Positions 7,714 through 17,070 of a stretch of 32,297 bases of DNA are shown piece by piece (position 1 is the stretch's first letter; every line of letters starts with the position of its first letter). The position numbers were made by a program, and so were the translations under genes. The stretch is from a bacterium (GTDB lineage: Bacteria > Chlamydiota > Chlamydiia > Chlamydiales > SM23-39): contig JAJXVT010000016.1 in NCBI GenBank assembly GCA_021781995.1, positions 1-32,297 on the forward strand, read 5' to 3'. Below the pieces are notes generated by a model that worked only from the letters and a program-made list of their open reading frames with translations, was not told where the DNA came from and ran no database searches.

Positions 7714-8553
7714 TTATCTTTTCATTTTTGGCGGCAACATCCCTGGGTACAGAAGGCGTTGAGCCAGTTTGTCGTCAGTGCTTTGCTCTGCTTTTGCTCG
7801 CATTTCTACAGAATAGTCGGGCAAACAATCACCAACTAATTGCTCTGCTAGCGGAATATCAAATCCATGCAGCACTTCTTCTTCAAAAGGACTGGTCCAC
7901 AAGGCGCTCAGTTCTCTCAATCGAATTTCTCGGATGGATTCTCGTCCCAATGCCACCCAACGAGTGTCGGGATTTGCTTGGATAGAGGCGCTCACTAATG
8001 CCGACAGAGCAGCTGTAAATTGCGGCTGTAAAGACCTTTGGCTTTCGGCTGTAGTATCTAAATCGGTTTGTATGTTCTTATTGATTACTTGGAACGCAAG
8101 GTATTGGCGAGCGAAGTGTTTTGCTAATCCTTCATCGTTAATCGCCCTTACATAAGCTGCGGTGGTTTTGCAGTGTTGTTCGCCCGTTCGTAAGTATTCG
8201 ATAGATGGAGCGAGCCTGGCTAAGACCAATTGAGAGGTTTTATGTGCAGTGAGCAACGTTTTATATTGAGCTGACCATTGAGTAATCTCCTCTGAAGTGA
8301 TAGCCCCTGTTTTTCTCAATGAATCCACTCTTTGCTCAGGTGATGCAGTAGATGTAACCGAGGCAGAATCTAGGCGCTCGCTGATTTGTCTATGCAAACC
8401 GGTTAGTTCGTCTTTTGCTTGACCTAGCTGTCTCAGCACTTCAGTCATTGCAGTTCTGACTTTCGTGTATACTGGGCTATAGCTCAACTTGGCCATAGGC
8501 GCTGCAGCAGCAGCTGCAGCCGCTGCGGCTGTAGATACGGGTGTAACTGACAT
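7714..8553 (-). CDS. Ala-rich unknown protein, paralogue of upstream gene
   Basis: 279 residues, no family recognised. The N-terminus (MSVTPVST followed by ten Ala) is low-complexity. The rest is a mostly helical, polar protein without membrane segments or a classical signal peptide. Residues from about 30 on (VRTAMTEVLRQLGQAKDELT, then GLHRQISERL) line up with the corresponding part of the protein encoded just upstream (IKTAIANIASARDAFTTLHT, then RLASGE), and both continue with a similar charged helical region, so the two are probably tandem paralogues. A clear AGGAG precedes the ATG at 8553 by 8 bases, and only 28 bases separate it from the upstream gene, so the pair is an operon. A type III-secreted effector is conceivable in a chlamydia, but nothing in the sequence proves it. 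Confidence 0.75.
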   Translation of the reverse strand: MSVTPVSTAAAAAAAAAAPMAKLSYSPVYTKVRTAMTEVLRQLGQAKDELTGLHRQISERLDSASVTSTASPEQRVDSLRKTGAITSEEITQWSAQYKTLLTAHKTSQLVLARLAPSIEYLRTGEQHCKTTAAYVRAINDEGLAKHFARQYLAFQVINKNIQTDLDTTAESQRSLQPQFTAALSALVSASIQANPDTRWVALGRESIREIRLRELSALWTSPFEEEVLHGFDIPLAEQLVGDCLPDYSVEMRAKAEQSTDDKLAQRLLYPGMLPPKMKR

Positions 8554-8581
8554 GGTTGTTCTCCTTTTTTAATTGCAAAAC

Positions 8582-9481
8582 TCATTTTTTTTTGGGTTTG
8601 CTTCTTGCAGAAGCTTCTACAGCTGGAGCAAGAGCCGCTGCAGGCAGCTCATGTTCTTCTTGCTTGCTGTCCGGTATAACTTCGATCGGTTCTTCCGCGG
8701 CTGCGGCAGCGCTTGCATAGGGACTTTCCATAACCTCTGTTGTTGATTCCTTGTCAAAATGAGGGTGAGAAAGAACTCCCAGATCAAACGCAGCGGATCG
8801 TGCGGCTCTATAAGCATCCAGAAAACGCTTTGACACATCAGCGCTTAAAGTTCTGCTGATGACTATTCCCTGTGACCATTCTGATGGGATCAAGATTGTT
8901 TTTGTCCACCAGTTGGATACTACCGTTGCCCCTTTCCAAGCTCCCCACCAAACTGAGCTTGTTTGTTGCTGCGCTACTAAATCGCTAACTAAGCTGCCTA
9001 GTCGATATTTCAATGCATTTGAATGTTCTGAAAATGTCTTTTTCAAAGGGACGAGTTGCTCATGTTTGTCAATCAACTGTTCACGCGCAGTTTTTGCTTT
9101 TTCGATCTCTGCAAAGGGGTCTTTCGAAGTGCAGTTGCGAATAATGTCAGCCTCTTCATCTTCGTCTAAAGGCAAGGCAGCGCAGTAAATGAGTACGTTT
9201 TGAAAAATGCGATCCACGCGATCTACTAAATTGATCTCACGCGCTGTTGCGCCATATACAGTAAGACCCTCGTCTAAGGTTTTTCGGCGAACGGAGTCTT
9301 CTACGATTTCACCAGATGCTAAACGAGTATGAAGGGTGGTAAATGCATCTCTTGCGCTGGCAATATTTGCGATCGCTGTTTTAATGCGCTCGATGGCCTG
9401 GGAATGTATGAGTTGCATTTGTTCTGCTGCATCTATTGCTGTCGGAGGGTGATGGCGGATTCGAAGCGTAGGGACTGACAT
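8582..9481 (-). CDS. Unknown helical protein with acidic Ala-rich tail
   Basis: 299 residues, no family recognised. It begins MSVPTLRIRHHPPTAIDAAE, and a GAGG lies 6 bases before the ATG at 9481. The body is helical and polar (IKTAIANIASARDAFTTLHT), with a tryptophan-rich central patch (SSVWWGAWKGATVVSNWWTK) that may pack or touch a membrane. The C-terminus is a flexible linker, SAAAAAEEPIEVIPDSKQEE, ending in a basic KPKKK. The linker resembles one in the 380-aa protein at 18536 (SAAAAPAQIEEIHDSDD). It is the first gene of a two-gene operon with its paralogue downstream. The upstream 220 bases, up to the divergent gene at 9706, hold no other gene. Its function is unknown; a secreted effector is one possibility. 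Confidence 0.78.
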   Translation of the reverse strand: MSVPTLRIRHHPPTAIDAAEQMQLIHSQAIERIKTAIANIASARDAFTTLHTRLASGEIVEDSVRRKTLDEGLTVYGATAREINLVDRVDRIFQNVLIYCAALPLDEDEEADIIRNCTSKDPFAEIEKAKTAREQLIDKHEQLVPLKKTFSEHSNALKYRLGSLVSDLVAQQQTSSVWWGAWKGATVVSNWWTKTILIPSEWSQGIVISRTLSADVSKRFLDAYRAARSAAFDLGVLSHPHFDKESTTEVMESPYASAAAAAEEPIEVIPDSKQEEHELPAAALAPAVEASARSKPKKK

Positions 9482-9650
9482 GAAAACCTCATTGAGTTAT
9501 GCCGTTTGGACAGTTGAAAATCTGCTGTTTTTACAGGCAGGGCAGCTGTTCCAATCAGAACCTCTTATTGAAATGTTTTTAACACAACGACAGGAATTTC
9601 TTTAAGAATTAAATTTTTGGCTAAGCTGGCGTTGCACGATGCTGTTTTTA

Positions 9651-9680
9651 TTGACTTTTTGATAATTAATGTTGTTTATG
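9651..9680 (+). promoter_or_regulatory. Candidate promoter for the 165-aa gene
   Basis: TTGACT at 9651-9656 matches the -35 consensus at five of six positions, and an AT-rich stretch with TTTATG at 9675-9680 lies 18 bases on. The -10 match is poor, so only the -35 is convincing. The rest of the 9482-9705 gap shows no further structure. Confidence 0.3.
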
Positions 9681-9705
9681 ATTAATTATTAATTATGAGA
9701 AACGA

Positions 9706-10203
9706 TTGGTTTGTTTTATTAAATTGTCTGTTTTTGCATTTGTTACTGCTATGTTTTTTGGTGGCGCATATTATACACCGTCAACTACTTATGATTTTTC
9801 TAGTGTGTTAGCAGAAAATGATAATGTGGTCGATTATCAGGTGCGTGAAGGAAAGTTTGCAGTGATCGTCGTGCGCGAAAATGGCATGAGCAAGGATCAA
9901 GCCCGCAAAATCGCTTTGCAGCGCGCCGCCCAAATTACGACAGAGCGAGGATCTAGATATTTTCAAGTCGATGCGGAAAGTGAGACTTCGGTGATTCAGT
10001 CAGGAAGCGACGCCAATCCTTTTTACGGAAACATGTACCAAGAGTTGATCATTGAAAAAGATTTTGGCAAGCAAGAGATAGAGCGAAAAAATAACGCAAA
10101 AACACAAACTATTCCAGCTTTAAGGGTTGTGTTTAGTATTGTGCCGGAGAAAAGTGGGTTGAAAACATTGGATGCCTGCGATTACTCAGAGTGTTCGGGG
10201 TAA
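9706..10203 (+). CDS. Exported protein of unknown function
   Basis: 165 residues from a TTG at 9706. The only in-frame ATG near the start is at 9751, inside the hydrophobic segment, and the nearby ATG at 9695 is in another frame that soon stops. GAGA just before the TTG is a weak ribosome site. The N-terminus (FIKLSVFAFVTAMFFGGAYY) looks like a signal peptide or anchor. The mature part contains ARKIALQRAAQITTERGSRY followed by FQVDAESET, a pattern common in small envelope lipoproteins where a family of helix residues leads into a strand. It ends in TIPALRVVFSIVPE. No lipobox is seen. The gene stands alone, converges on dnaK, and shares the intergenic hairpin with it. Confidence 0.7.
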   Translation: MVCFIKLSVFAFVTAMFFGGAYYTPSTTYDFSSVLAENDNVVDYQVREGKFAVIVVRENGMSKDQARKIALQRAAQITTERGSRYFQVDAESETSVIQSGSDANPFYGNMYQELIIEKDFGKQEIERKNNAKTQTIPALRVVFSIVPEKSGLKTLDACDYSECSG

Positions 10204-10229
10204 AAAAACTCCCGGCGTACTGCCGGGAG
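10202..10229 (-). terminator. Intrinsic terminator of the hrcA-grpE-dnaK operon
   Basis: Read on the minus strand, CTCCCGGC, a 5-base loop and GCCGGGAG (10229-10209) form a GC-rich 8-bp stem directly followed by seven T (10208-10202). This is a textbook intrinsic terminator 13 bases beyond the dnaK stop. The hairpin also lies just after the stop of the convergent 165-aa gene and may serve it without a T-run. Confidence 0.9.
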
Positions 10230-10242
10230 CTTGTCGGTAGGC

Positions 10243-12150
10243 TTATTCGTCTTTATCGACGATTTCTACTTCCGCTTCTTCCACATCGTTTTTGGGAGCC
10301 GATGCTTGCGGTCCGTTGGCTGCAGGTTCTGCATTGGGTTGGGCGCCGGCTTTTGAGAGCTCTTCGCCAATTTTTTGCATATGCTCTTGCAGCTCGGCGG
10401 TTTTTGCTTTAATCAGAGCTGTGTCTTGCCCTTCTAAAGCTTTTTTTACCGCATCGATTTTGCCTTGAACTTCAGAGGCGATTGCAGCAGGGAGCTTGTC
10501 TTTGTATTCCGTAATGGATTTTTGCGCCCTGAATGCCAACGCATCCGCTTCATTGCGCACTTCGACAGAGGCTTTGCGCTCTTTGTCTTCTGCTGCATGA
10601 AGTTCGGCTTCTTTGATTTTGCGCTGAATCTCTTCATCGGTAAGACCGGATTTCGCTTCAATTTTAATTTTCTGCTCTTTTCCGGACTGTTTGTCTTTGG
10701 CCGATACATGGAGGATTCCGTCTGCGTCGATATCGAAGCACACTTCGATTTGCGGAACGCCGCGCGGCGCTGGAGGAATGTCGCTCAAATCAAAGCGGCC
10801 GATTTCCTTGTTGTCTTTTGCCATGGGGCGCTCTCCTTGGAGAACGACAATGGTGACAGCGGGTTGATTGTCGGTCGCAGTTGAGAAGACTTGTTTTTTT
10901 TGCGATGGAATCGTCGTATTGCGCTCGATTAAAGGAGTCAATACTCCGCCCATTGTTTCGATACCAAGGGTTAGAGGAACGACATCGAGAAGGAGGATAT
11001 CTTTGACATCTCCGCCGATGATTCCGCCCTGGATTGCAGCGCCGATAGCCACCGCTTCATCAGGGTTGACCCCTTTGTGAGGTTCGCGCCCGAAAATTTC
11101 TTTTACTTTTTGCTGCACCGCCGGCATACGAGTCATGCCGCCGACGAGGATGACATCACCGATGCTCTCTTTTGCAAGCCCAGCATCTCTGAGCGCTTTC
11201 ACGCATGGCTCAGCCGTGCGTTCAATGAGGTTGTGGCAGAGCGATTCGAGCTTAGAGCGGGTGAGTGTCAAGCTCAAGTGTTTTGGGCCGGTCGCATCCA
11301 TTGTGATGAACGGTTGGTTGATCTCGGTGCTTGCAACGCCGGATAGCTCGATTTTGGCTTTTTCTGCCGCATCGCGCAATCTTTGCAGCGCCATTTTATC
11401 TTTTGACAGATCGATGCCGTGTTCTTTTTTGAACTCCTCAAGGATCCAGTGCATGATGACTTGGTCAAAATCATCGCCGCCGAGGTGAGTGTCGCCATTG
11501 GTTGCGAGCACTTCAAAAACGCCGTCGCCGATTTCAAGAATAGAGATATCAAAAGTACCGCCGCCGAGGTCGTACACTGCGATTTTTTTGTCGGTATGGA
11601 CTTTGTCTAATCCATACGCCAAAGCAGCCGCCGTAGGCTCTGGAATGATGCGTTTGACATCGAGTCCGGCAATTTTTCCGGCGTCTTTTGTCGATTGACG
11701 CTGCGAATCGTTGAAATAAGCAGGAACTGTGATGACAGCTTCGGTGATTTTTTCGCCGAGATAGCTCTCTGCGGTTTCTTTCATTTTAATAAGGATTTGC
11801 GCAGCAGCTTCTTCCGGGGAGACTAACTTGCCCTCGACTTCGAAGACCGCATCGCCATTGGCATTTCTTGTCACTTTATAAGGGACCATCGACGCTTCCG
11901 AGCCGATTTCATCGTATTTGCGGCCGATGAAGCGCTTAGTCGAATAAAGCGTTTTTTCAGGATGAGTGATCGCTTGGCGTTTTGCAGGTACTCCGACCAG
12001 TCTCTCGCTGCCTTTATAAGCGACGATCGACGGCGTTGTGCGCGCCCCTTCCGCGTTCGCGATTACAACGGTGTTGCCGCCTTCCATAATAGCGACGCAT
12101 GAATTTGTCGTACCGAGATCGATACCAATGATTTTCTTTTTTTTAGACAT
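10243..12150 (-). CDS. dnaK: Molecular chaperone DnaK (Hsp70)
   Basis: ATP-dependent cytoplasmic chaperone that binds exposed hydrophobic peptides, working with GrpE as nucleotide exchange factor. I set the start at the ATG at 12150 ([17 protein letters not shown]), giving 635 residues. A longer frame begins 15 codons earlier but only adds sequence that overlaps grpE. The phosphate-1 loop DLGTTNS is at residues 11-17. Later come the second phosphate loop ([20 protein letters not shown]), the adenosine motif ([14 protein letters not shown]), the interdomain linker ([18 protein letters not shown]) and the substrate-binding beta-sandwich with helical lid. The tail ends in acidic [12 protein letters not shown]. 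The ATG overlaps the end of grpE by 8 bases (ATGTCTAA), so translation is probably coupled. A strong terminator follows. Confidence 0.98.
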   Translation of the reverse strand: MSKKKKIIGIDLGTTNSCVAIMEGGNTVVIANAEGARTTPSIVAYKGSERLVGVPAKRQAITHPEKTLYSTKRFIGRKYDEIGSEASMVPYKVTRNANGDAVFEVEGKLVSPEEAAAQILIKMKETAESYLGEKITEAVITVPAYFNDSQRQSTKDAGKIAGLDVKRIIPEPTAAALAYGLDKVHTDKKIAVYDLGGGTFDISILEIGDGVFEVLATNGDTHLGGDDFDQVIMHWILEEFKKEHGIDLSKDKMALQRLRDAAEKAKIELSGVASTEINQPFITMDATGPKHLSLTLTRSKLESLCHNLIERTAEPCVKALRDAGLAKESIGDVILVGGMTRMPAVQQKVKEIFGREPHKGVNPDEAVAIGAAIQGGIIGGDVKDILLLDVVPLTLGIETMGGVLTPLIERNTTIPSQKKQVFSTATDNQPAVTIVVLQGERPMAKDNKEIGRFDLSDIPPAPRGVPQIEVCFDIDADGILHVSAKDKQSGKEQKIKIEAKSGLTDEEIQRKIKEAELHAAEDKERKASVEVRNEADALAFRAQKSITEYKDKLPAAIASEVQGKIDAVKKALEGQDTALIKAKTAELQEHMQKIGEELSKAGAQPNAEPAANGPQASAPKNDVEEAEVEIVDKDE

Positions 12151-12667
12151 GGTCTTCTTCTTTGTTTTGTGGGTTAATTTTTTGCTCGCTCTCATCTAAG
12201 CGGATCGCTTTGGCCACCTTGACTCTGGCCGGTCGGATCACGCGCTCTCCGCTTTTGTAGCCTTTGGTAAACTCTTCTAAAATCGTGCCCTCTGGGCATT
12301 GATCAGTTTCTTCCATTTCCACCGCTTCATGGCTCGCCGGATTGAATGGCGCTCCGAGCGATGTAAATGAAACAACCCCGCTGTTGGCCAGCGCATCTTT
12401 AAATTGCGTTAAGATCATTTGAAATCCAACAGCCCAATTTTTTACTTCCGCTCCCGCACTATCGGCAAATCGCAGCGCATTTTCAAAATTATCGATTACC
12501 GGAATAAATTCGGCGATCGCCTGATCGATTCCGAAGCGGACGATCTCTTGCTTTTCCTTTTGCATGCGCCGCGTCATGTTTTGCATTTCCGCCAGAGCGC
12601 GGAAGTATTTGTCTTTAAAATCCTCTGGAGGCTCTGCAGCCTCTGGGGGCGTTTGTTCTTCGCTCAT
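12143..12667 (-). CDS. grpE: Nucleotide exchange factor GrpE
   Basis: 174 residues. GrpE dimerises through a long N-terminal helix and releases ADP from DnaK. The helical stem is visible as [20 protein letters not shown], and the family signature of the C-terminal beta domain is seen in [14 protein letters not shown] and in [20 protein letters not shown]. The first 15 residues are acidic and Pro-rich. Its ATG overlaps the hrcA stop by 4 bases (ATGA at 12667-12664), and its own end overlaps dnaK by 8 bases, so hrcA-grpE-dnaK is a translationally coupled operon. Confidence 0.97.
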   Translation of the reverse strand: MSEEQTPPEAAEPPEDFKDKYFRALAEMQNMTRRMQKEKQEIVRFGIDQAIAEFIPVIDNFENALRFADSAGAEVKNWAVGFQMILTQFKDALANSGVVSFTSLGAPFNPASHEAVEMEETDQCPEGTILEEFTKGYKSGERVIRPARVKVAKAIRLDESEQKINPQNKEEDHV

Positions 12668-13797
12668 TCGATTAGGGCCTTTGTTGTAGAACTGATATGT
12701 TGATTTTCCGTTGGTTGTCGGAAAGATATTTTAAATTTGTACACACTTTGCGTCAGTTTTTTACTCAATTCTTCGCTGAAATGGCGCATGAGCCCAAAGA
12801 TGTTTTTGTAAGGCAAGCGCGTCGGGCCGAGAATGGCGACAGCGCCGGCAATGGTTTGGTTGATTCGATAAGGGATTGCGATCACTGCGCAGTCAGAATC
12901 TTTGGGAATATGCGGGCATAGCTCATCTCCGATCCAGCACGACAATTCACCTTTGTGGCAATTTTGTCTAAGCAGCGCTCGCATGTGAGCGTCATTTTCT
13001 AAAAGGCAAAGAGAATGAGAAAGCGCAGCCGCATCGTTGAATTCGTGATAAGAAAGCAAGTTGGATAATCCCGAGCGAAGAATATCTTCGACCGAAAAAT
13101 TTGCGTAGCCCACTACATGGCGCACCATGACTTCATTATAAATTTTCTGCGCAGCCTTCGCCTCCGTTTCTCTGTTAAATAAAGGTTTTTCGCCCTTATT
13201 CAATCTCCACAGAAAATACTCTTCGGCGCTGCGTAAAAAAGCGATGTCGATCGGGCGGTCTACGTAAATAGTTTCGGTATGAATGAGGCCAAAATCAGAA
13301 ATGAGGACCGATAGAATTTTTTCCGCATCGAGCTGCACGAGCTTGACATCTTGGATAAAATCCTGGTCAAAGCGCGGAGTGGAGATAAAAACTGCGCACT
13401 TAGACTGTTCGGCAAGCAGTTCAGCCGCCTGGTGAATAGAAGCGGCGATTTCTCGAGACTCTTTGGAGAAAATATTTAAAAGAGCCTTTTCCTGTTCGCT
13501 ATCCAATAAACCACAGTGGATATGATGGTCGGCGTAGAGGCGGAACGCCTTTGCCGTAGGGGTTCTTCCTCCGGATGAATGCTGCTGCTTTAGATACTGC
13601 TCTTTTTCCATTTTGCTAAAATAATTGCGAATTGTCGCAGAGCTAAGCGACTCAAAGCCGTGTTCTTGCAGCGTTTGCGAACCGATAGGCTTTCCCGTTT
13701 TCAGATACAGTTCGACCAGGCCGAGGAGAACGGCTTGCTCGCGATCTGTCTTAGGCAGTTTCTTTTGAGGCAGTGGTTTGTACATATTGGCTTTCAT
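12664..13797 (-). CDS. hrcA: Heat-inducible transcription repressor HrcA
   Basis: 377 residues. HrcA binds the CIRCE operator and represses the chaperone operon when chaperones are free. The N-terminal winged helix is clear (DREQAVLLGLVELYLKTGKP, then IGSQTLQEHGFESLSSATIR), followed by the GGRTPTAKAFRLY segment typical of the family. The middle has the GAF-like domain and the C-terminus has NQTIAGAVAILGPTRLPYKN. Beyond this conserved end (AILGPTRLPY and the following helix) it carries about 40 extra residues rich in Lys, Ser and Thr, as reported for chlamydial HrcA, which has a C-terminal tail not present in most bacteria. The ATG at 13797 has no clear Shine-Dalgarno; a second Met is at residue 5. 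It is first in the hrcA-grpE-dnaK operon, 76 bp after gdh. Confidence 0.97.
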   Translation of the reverse strand: MKANMYKPLPQKKLPKTDREQAVLLGLVELYLKTGKPIGSQTLQEHGFESLSSATIRNYFSKMEKEQYLKQQHSSGGRTPTAKAFRLYADHHIHCGLLDSEQEKALLNIFSKESREIAASIHQAAELLAEQSKCAVFISTPRFDQDFIQDVKLVQLDAEKILSVLISDFGLIHTETIYVDRPIDIAFLRSAEEYFLWRLNKGEKPLFNRETEAKAAQKIYNEVMVRHVVGYANFSVEDILRSGLSNLLSYHEFNDAAALSHSLCLLENDAHMRALLRQNCHKGELSCWIGDELCPHIPKDSDCAVIAIPYRINQTIAGAVAILGPTRLPYKNIFGLMRHFSEELSKKLTQSVYKFKISFRQPTENQHISSTTKALIE

Positions 13798-13832
13798 TGT
13801 AGCACGAGGGCTGCTCTGAGCGCAATATTTTT

Positions 13833-13859
13833 TTAGCAGTCAAAGGTCTTGATTGCTGG
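13833..13859. promoter_or_regulatory. CIRCE-like HrcA operator
   Basis: TTAGCAGTC, nine bases, GATTGCTGG. Against the CIRCE consensus (TTAGCACTC, nine bases, GAGTGCTAA) the left half matches 8 of 9 positions and the right half 6 of 9, with exactly the expected spacing. It lies 36 bases upstream of the hrcA ATG, where autoregulation would place it. On the transcribed strand TTGACT (13843-13838), a -35-like hexamer, overlaps it, although no good -10 follows at the right distance. Confidence 0.72.
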
Positions 13860-13873
13860 ATTGTTACGTTAAA

Positions 13874-16800
13874 CTATTGTTTGTTAACAACTTGAGATAA
13901 AATATCAACGATGGTGGGAGCCCACTGCAGGCCGCGTTTATACACCAATTCCGAGGCGAGGTGAGCGGCTATCACCGCCTTTTTATGGATGTCGGGCATG
14001 TTTAAGATCCGATCTGCATACCGCTCGACAAGCAGCGGAGGACAGTAGGCAAATAAACTTTGAATCAACGGGTCGTTGCGATCTGAACTTAAAGAGCAAG
14101 GTTCCAAATAGTCGAGAATTTGGTACTTATATAGATTGATGCGCTCGGAGATTTGATCGGAAAGATCAGTTAAAAAAATCTGCGACTGTGCGTAAGTTTC
14201 GAGCAGCAAATTTGCCTCATTGAGACATTGCGTGCGGATGATTTCCAGAACTTGTTTCACGTAAGCATTTTTTTCTTTTAAAAATTCTTCCTCCGTTAAG
14301 CAAAGACTTGCCAAGACCTCAAACGAAGAGCACGTCACTCCGCCCTTATTGCAAGAGCTATCCTTTAAAACAAGAACTCCGAGTTTTTCTAAAGCGCGCC
14401 GCGCCGCCGGTGTGAGATATAGATTGGCCCCCTCGATAATCGCCCGTGCGGTCGGCTGAGAGGTCTTGTCTAAAAAGGTTTGGTAATTTGCTTCATTGAG
14501 CGTGCGAGGACGCCCTCCGCAAGGCATGAAAATATCGGCCGGAGTTTCATGGACGTTGCTTCGAAACAAGTGATTCATCTCATTGCCTGAGAGCCATGTT
14601 TGAGTGAGTTTTCCATTGATTTTGCTCCAACAAAGAGTTTGTTGAGCGTAGGCGCTTTGTTCTTTTTTGGTTTGCAAGTCGAGTAAAATACCACCATCAT
14701 GCAGTTTTTCCGGCGGATAGGCTCGGATAGGCAGCCCCTCTTTGAAGAGTTTGAGCATTTCTTTCCAATCGAGACCCTTTGCATCGCGAATGGTTCCCGA
14801 GACATCGGTGAGTGCGACGAGTTTTGCAGTGTTGGGGTATTGCGTTGCCAGGAGGTGGATCTCATTGCCGGCGACATCGCCATCGGGACCCCCTGAAATT
14901 TTGACCGTAAAAGAGGTTTTGTTTGGATCGATACCCAGATAATGCAAAGTTTGCTGCAAATAAACATGAACCCCGAAAGAAGTAACCCCGTATTCTTTGT
15001 GGTTGATTCCTGCGCCCGGTTTGCTGCTCATAAACGATCTGCCCGGCCTATAATGCAGCCGTTCCGCGTAATCTGCGATCCAAACGATCATATCGTTGAG
15101 CATATTTTCGTCAGGACCCAAATAAATATATTCCGGACGTTTATAATAATCGACGATGTGTTTGTCTTTTAAAGTACCGTCAGAATGGCAATCGATGAGA
15201 GCCATGAAAGCCTGGATAAACGAGCGCTGCGAAGCAAAGAGATAAGCCTTTTTGTGTTCGCGCCGGTAAATTTTTTGTTTTTCGGCGATCATTTCTTCAG
15301 ACAAGCCGTCGAGTTGCAGATCCTGAATGAAGATTTGTTCCTCTTGAGAAAAAACGTCAAATGGCGCGAGCAATATCGCCGTTTTGGCTCCCCCTTCGGG
15401 AATGTCTTTATTTTTTTTATGCTGCGTGTAAGCGAGATTGTAAGCTTCTGAAAAAATATTTCCCCGTTCGTGAAAATAATTTTCCCATTTTTCCGGAATT
15501 ACAGTTCGCACACCGCCGCGAGCTAAATCCTTGAATCGGATATTGAAGCCGATGAAGTGCATGCCGCGGATGAAGAAAATCGCATAAGGCAGCGCGGGGA
15601 ATTTATCCCTTCTGTCGAAGGGGAGCTGGTCGAGATAAGCTGGATCTAACCGAAAAGAAAACGCGCTTTTATTCGTTTGGTAAAAGTTGGTTTTCAGCGT
15701 GTAATCAATGCAATAAAGAGCTTGGCGTAAAATGTTTTTGCGGCGCAAATCATAAACTGCCTGTCCCGTATCTAACTTATCCACAAGCGAAGAAAATTCC
15801 TCAGCGATTTGTTTAAATGCAGAAATATTTGGCGCGGACGGATTGAATTTCGCCTCGAACGCTTTACAAAGCAAGACCGTGAGTTCAGGGTGGCGGCAAA
15901 GCCCTTCTTGTACATGGTCGAACGAATAAAGATTCGGGTCGGCATAAACAAGCGCTTGATGGACAAACGAGCCCAGGTTCCGAACAATGTGAGCTTGATT
16001 GCCGCTCAAAAGATTTGGCTTCACAAACGTTTCATGAATTATGTCATCGGTGTTGAAATATTTCAGAAGACTGAGTTCTTGTAATAGATCGTCGAGATTT
16101 GTTTGCTCGTTAGCGGCGTTGTTATTTTGGCCATGTAAACCCACGCACAGCAGCAATATCGCATCCGGGGCGAATGGATCAGTGTAGGCAGTTAGCGCTT
16201 TTTGCATAGTAAGTCCATGAGAATAAATGACTTGTGCAAGCCTGTACAAAAAGCCTGCGGTGGGGACGTTTTTCCAAGCAAACAAGATCTGCGCAGAAGG
16301 GGAGTGCGTTTGTTTCCAATCATCTAAAGTACGGATTGCAAATTGACATTCATCGCTTTGCTGCGCGCGTGCAAACAAATCAATTGCGATGGCCAATCTC
16401 TCATTGGACATTGAGTGAGCAAAACGGCGTGGAATGACTGTCAATAGCTGCTCGAAGATATGCGGCGTGATGTCAGAGTTGCGCTCTAGGACAAGAGAGT
16501 AGAGCTGCCTTTTTTGTTCATCCAAGAGATGCAAATGTTCTTGAGAAGACTCTCGAAAATAAAGAAGGGCGACCCGAAGCAACCGGTCGCCCTCGCCCAA
16601 AGGAGGCTCGTTAGAAACAAAAGTACGGTAGCAGAAAATTTTGTGCCGGCCGTATTTTTTCAAAACCTTTAAATCCCCATCCGCTCCATCGAGACATAGT
16701 ACGATAGCCATATGTTTTAAATGGATTTGAGAAAAGCGATCTTGCATCTCAAAGCTCATGAGATTGCGAGCAATTAGCCTATGCGTTTCTAAATCAGTCT

Positions 16801-16927
16801 CTTCCAAAAAATTGGGCGGCATGTGCAACTCAAGCCAACGCAGCGCCTTTTCAAATTGCGCCGATTCGCGATCGACCGTTTCTTTTAAAGCTTCCGAAGG
16901 GCGGGATCGTTTTTTTGAGTAAGTCAT
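13874..16927 (-). CDS. Large NAD-dependent glutamate dehydrogenase
   Basis: 1017 residues, of the large (115-kDa class) NAD-GDH type rather than the 450-residue hexameric enzyme. It oxidatively deaminates glutamate to 2-oxoglutarate and ammonia in the cytoplasm. The catalytic part is in the C-terminal half: FKDLARGGVRTVIPEKW (RGG at 470-472), EGGAKTAILLAP, a lysine in PGAGINHKEYGVTSFGV (Lys 644), the dinucleotide-binding loop ISGGPDGDVAGNEI (about 677-690), then NLYLTPAARRALEKLGVLVL and a SSCNKGGVTCSSFEV segment. The first 400 residues are a helical regulatory region without recognised motifs. No ribosome site is obvious. It is upstream of hrcA on the same strand, but the CIRCE-like site in between suggests a separate promoter for the chaperone genes. 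It would feed glutamate carbon into the TCA cycle. Confidence 0.92.
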   Translation of the reverse strand: MTYSKKRSRPSEALKETVDRESAQFEKALRWLELHMPPNFLEETDLETHRLIARNLMSFEMQDRFSQIHLKHMAIVLCLDGADGDLKVLKKYGRHKIFCYRTFVSNEPPLGEGDRLLRVALLYFRESSQEHLHLLDEQKRQLYSLVLERNSDITPHIFEQLLTVIPRRFAHSMSNERLAIAIDLFARAQQSDECQFAIRTLDDWKQTHSPSAQILFAWKNVPTAGFLYRLAQVIYSHGLTMQKALTAYTDPFAPDAILLLCVGLHGQNNNAANEQTNLDDLLQELSLLKYFNTDDIIHETFVKPNLLSGNQAHIVRNLGSFVHQALVYADPNLYSFDHVQEGLCRHPELTVLLCKAFEAKFNPSAPNISAFKQIAEEFSSLVDKLDTGQAVYDLRRKNILRQALYCIDYTLKTNFYQTNKSAFSFRLDPAYLDQLPFDRRDKFPALPYAIFFIRGMHFIGFNIRFKDLARGGVRTVIPEKWENYFHERGNIFSEAYNLAYTQHKKNKDIPEGGAKTAILLAPFDVFSQEEQIFIQDLQLDGLSEEMIAEKQKIYRREHKKAYLFASQRSFIQAFMALIDCHSDGTLKDKHIVDYYKRPEYIYLGPDENMLNDMIVWIADYAERLHYRPGRSFMSSKPGAGINHKEYGVTSFGVHVYLQQTLHYLGIDPNKTSFTVKISGGPDGDVAGNEIHLLATQYPNTAKLVALTDVSGTIRDAKGLDWKEMLKLFKEGLPIRAYPPEKLHDGGILLDLQTKKEQSAYAQQTLCWSKINGKLTQTWLSGNEMNHLFRSNVHETPADIFMPCGGRPRTLNEANYQTFLDKTSQPTARAIIEGANLYLTPAARRALEKLGVLVLKDSSCNKGGVTCSSFEVLASLCLTEEEFLKEKNAYVKQVLEIIRTQCLNEANLLLETYAQSQIFLTDLSDQISERINLYKYQILDYLEPCSLSSDRNDPLIQSLFAYCPPLLVERYADRILNMPDIHKKAVIAAHLASELVYKRGLQWAPTIVDILSQVVNKQ

Positions 16928-17070
16928 AATTTTGGCATGTACTCGAAATCGGGATAAGGGTCAATCCCATAAAATTCCACATTCTCGATTCGTCAATTCT
17001 TTCACAATCAATTGATTTTTTTATGTATAAATGATAAAATTGCCATTAGAAGATATTTAATTGGTGTAGT

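Noticed and set aside
12151..12195. Longer dnaK start 15 codons upstream
   Set aside because: The extra residues overlap grpE and are unlike any DnaK N-terminus; [17 protein letters not shown] is the normal start.
13799..13828. A second CIRCE-like pair (GTAGCACGA and GAGCGCAAT) next to the hrcA start
   Set aside because: Spacing is ten rather than nine, each half matches only 6 of 9 bases and the halves pair poorly; the site at 13833 is better.
5422..16927. Permease and gdh as one glutamate-use operon
   Set aside because: They are about 7 kb apart with several unrelated genes and terminators between; only a functional link is possible.
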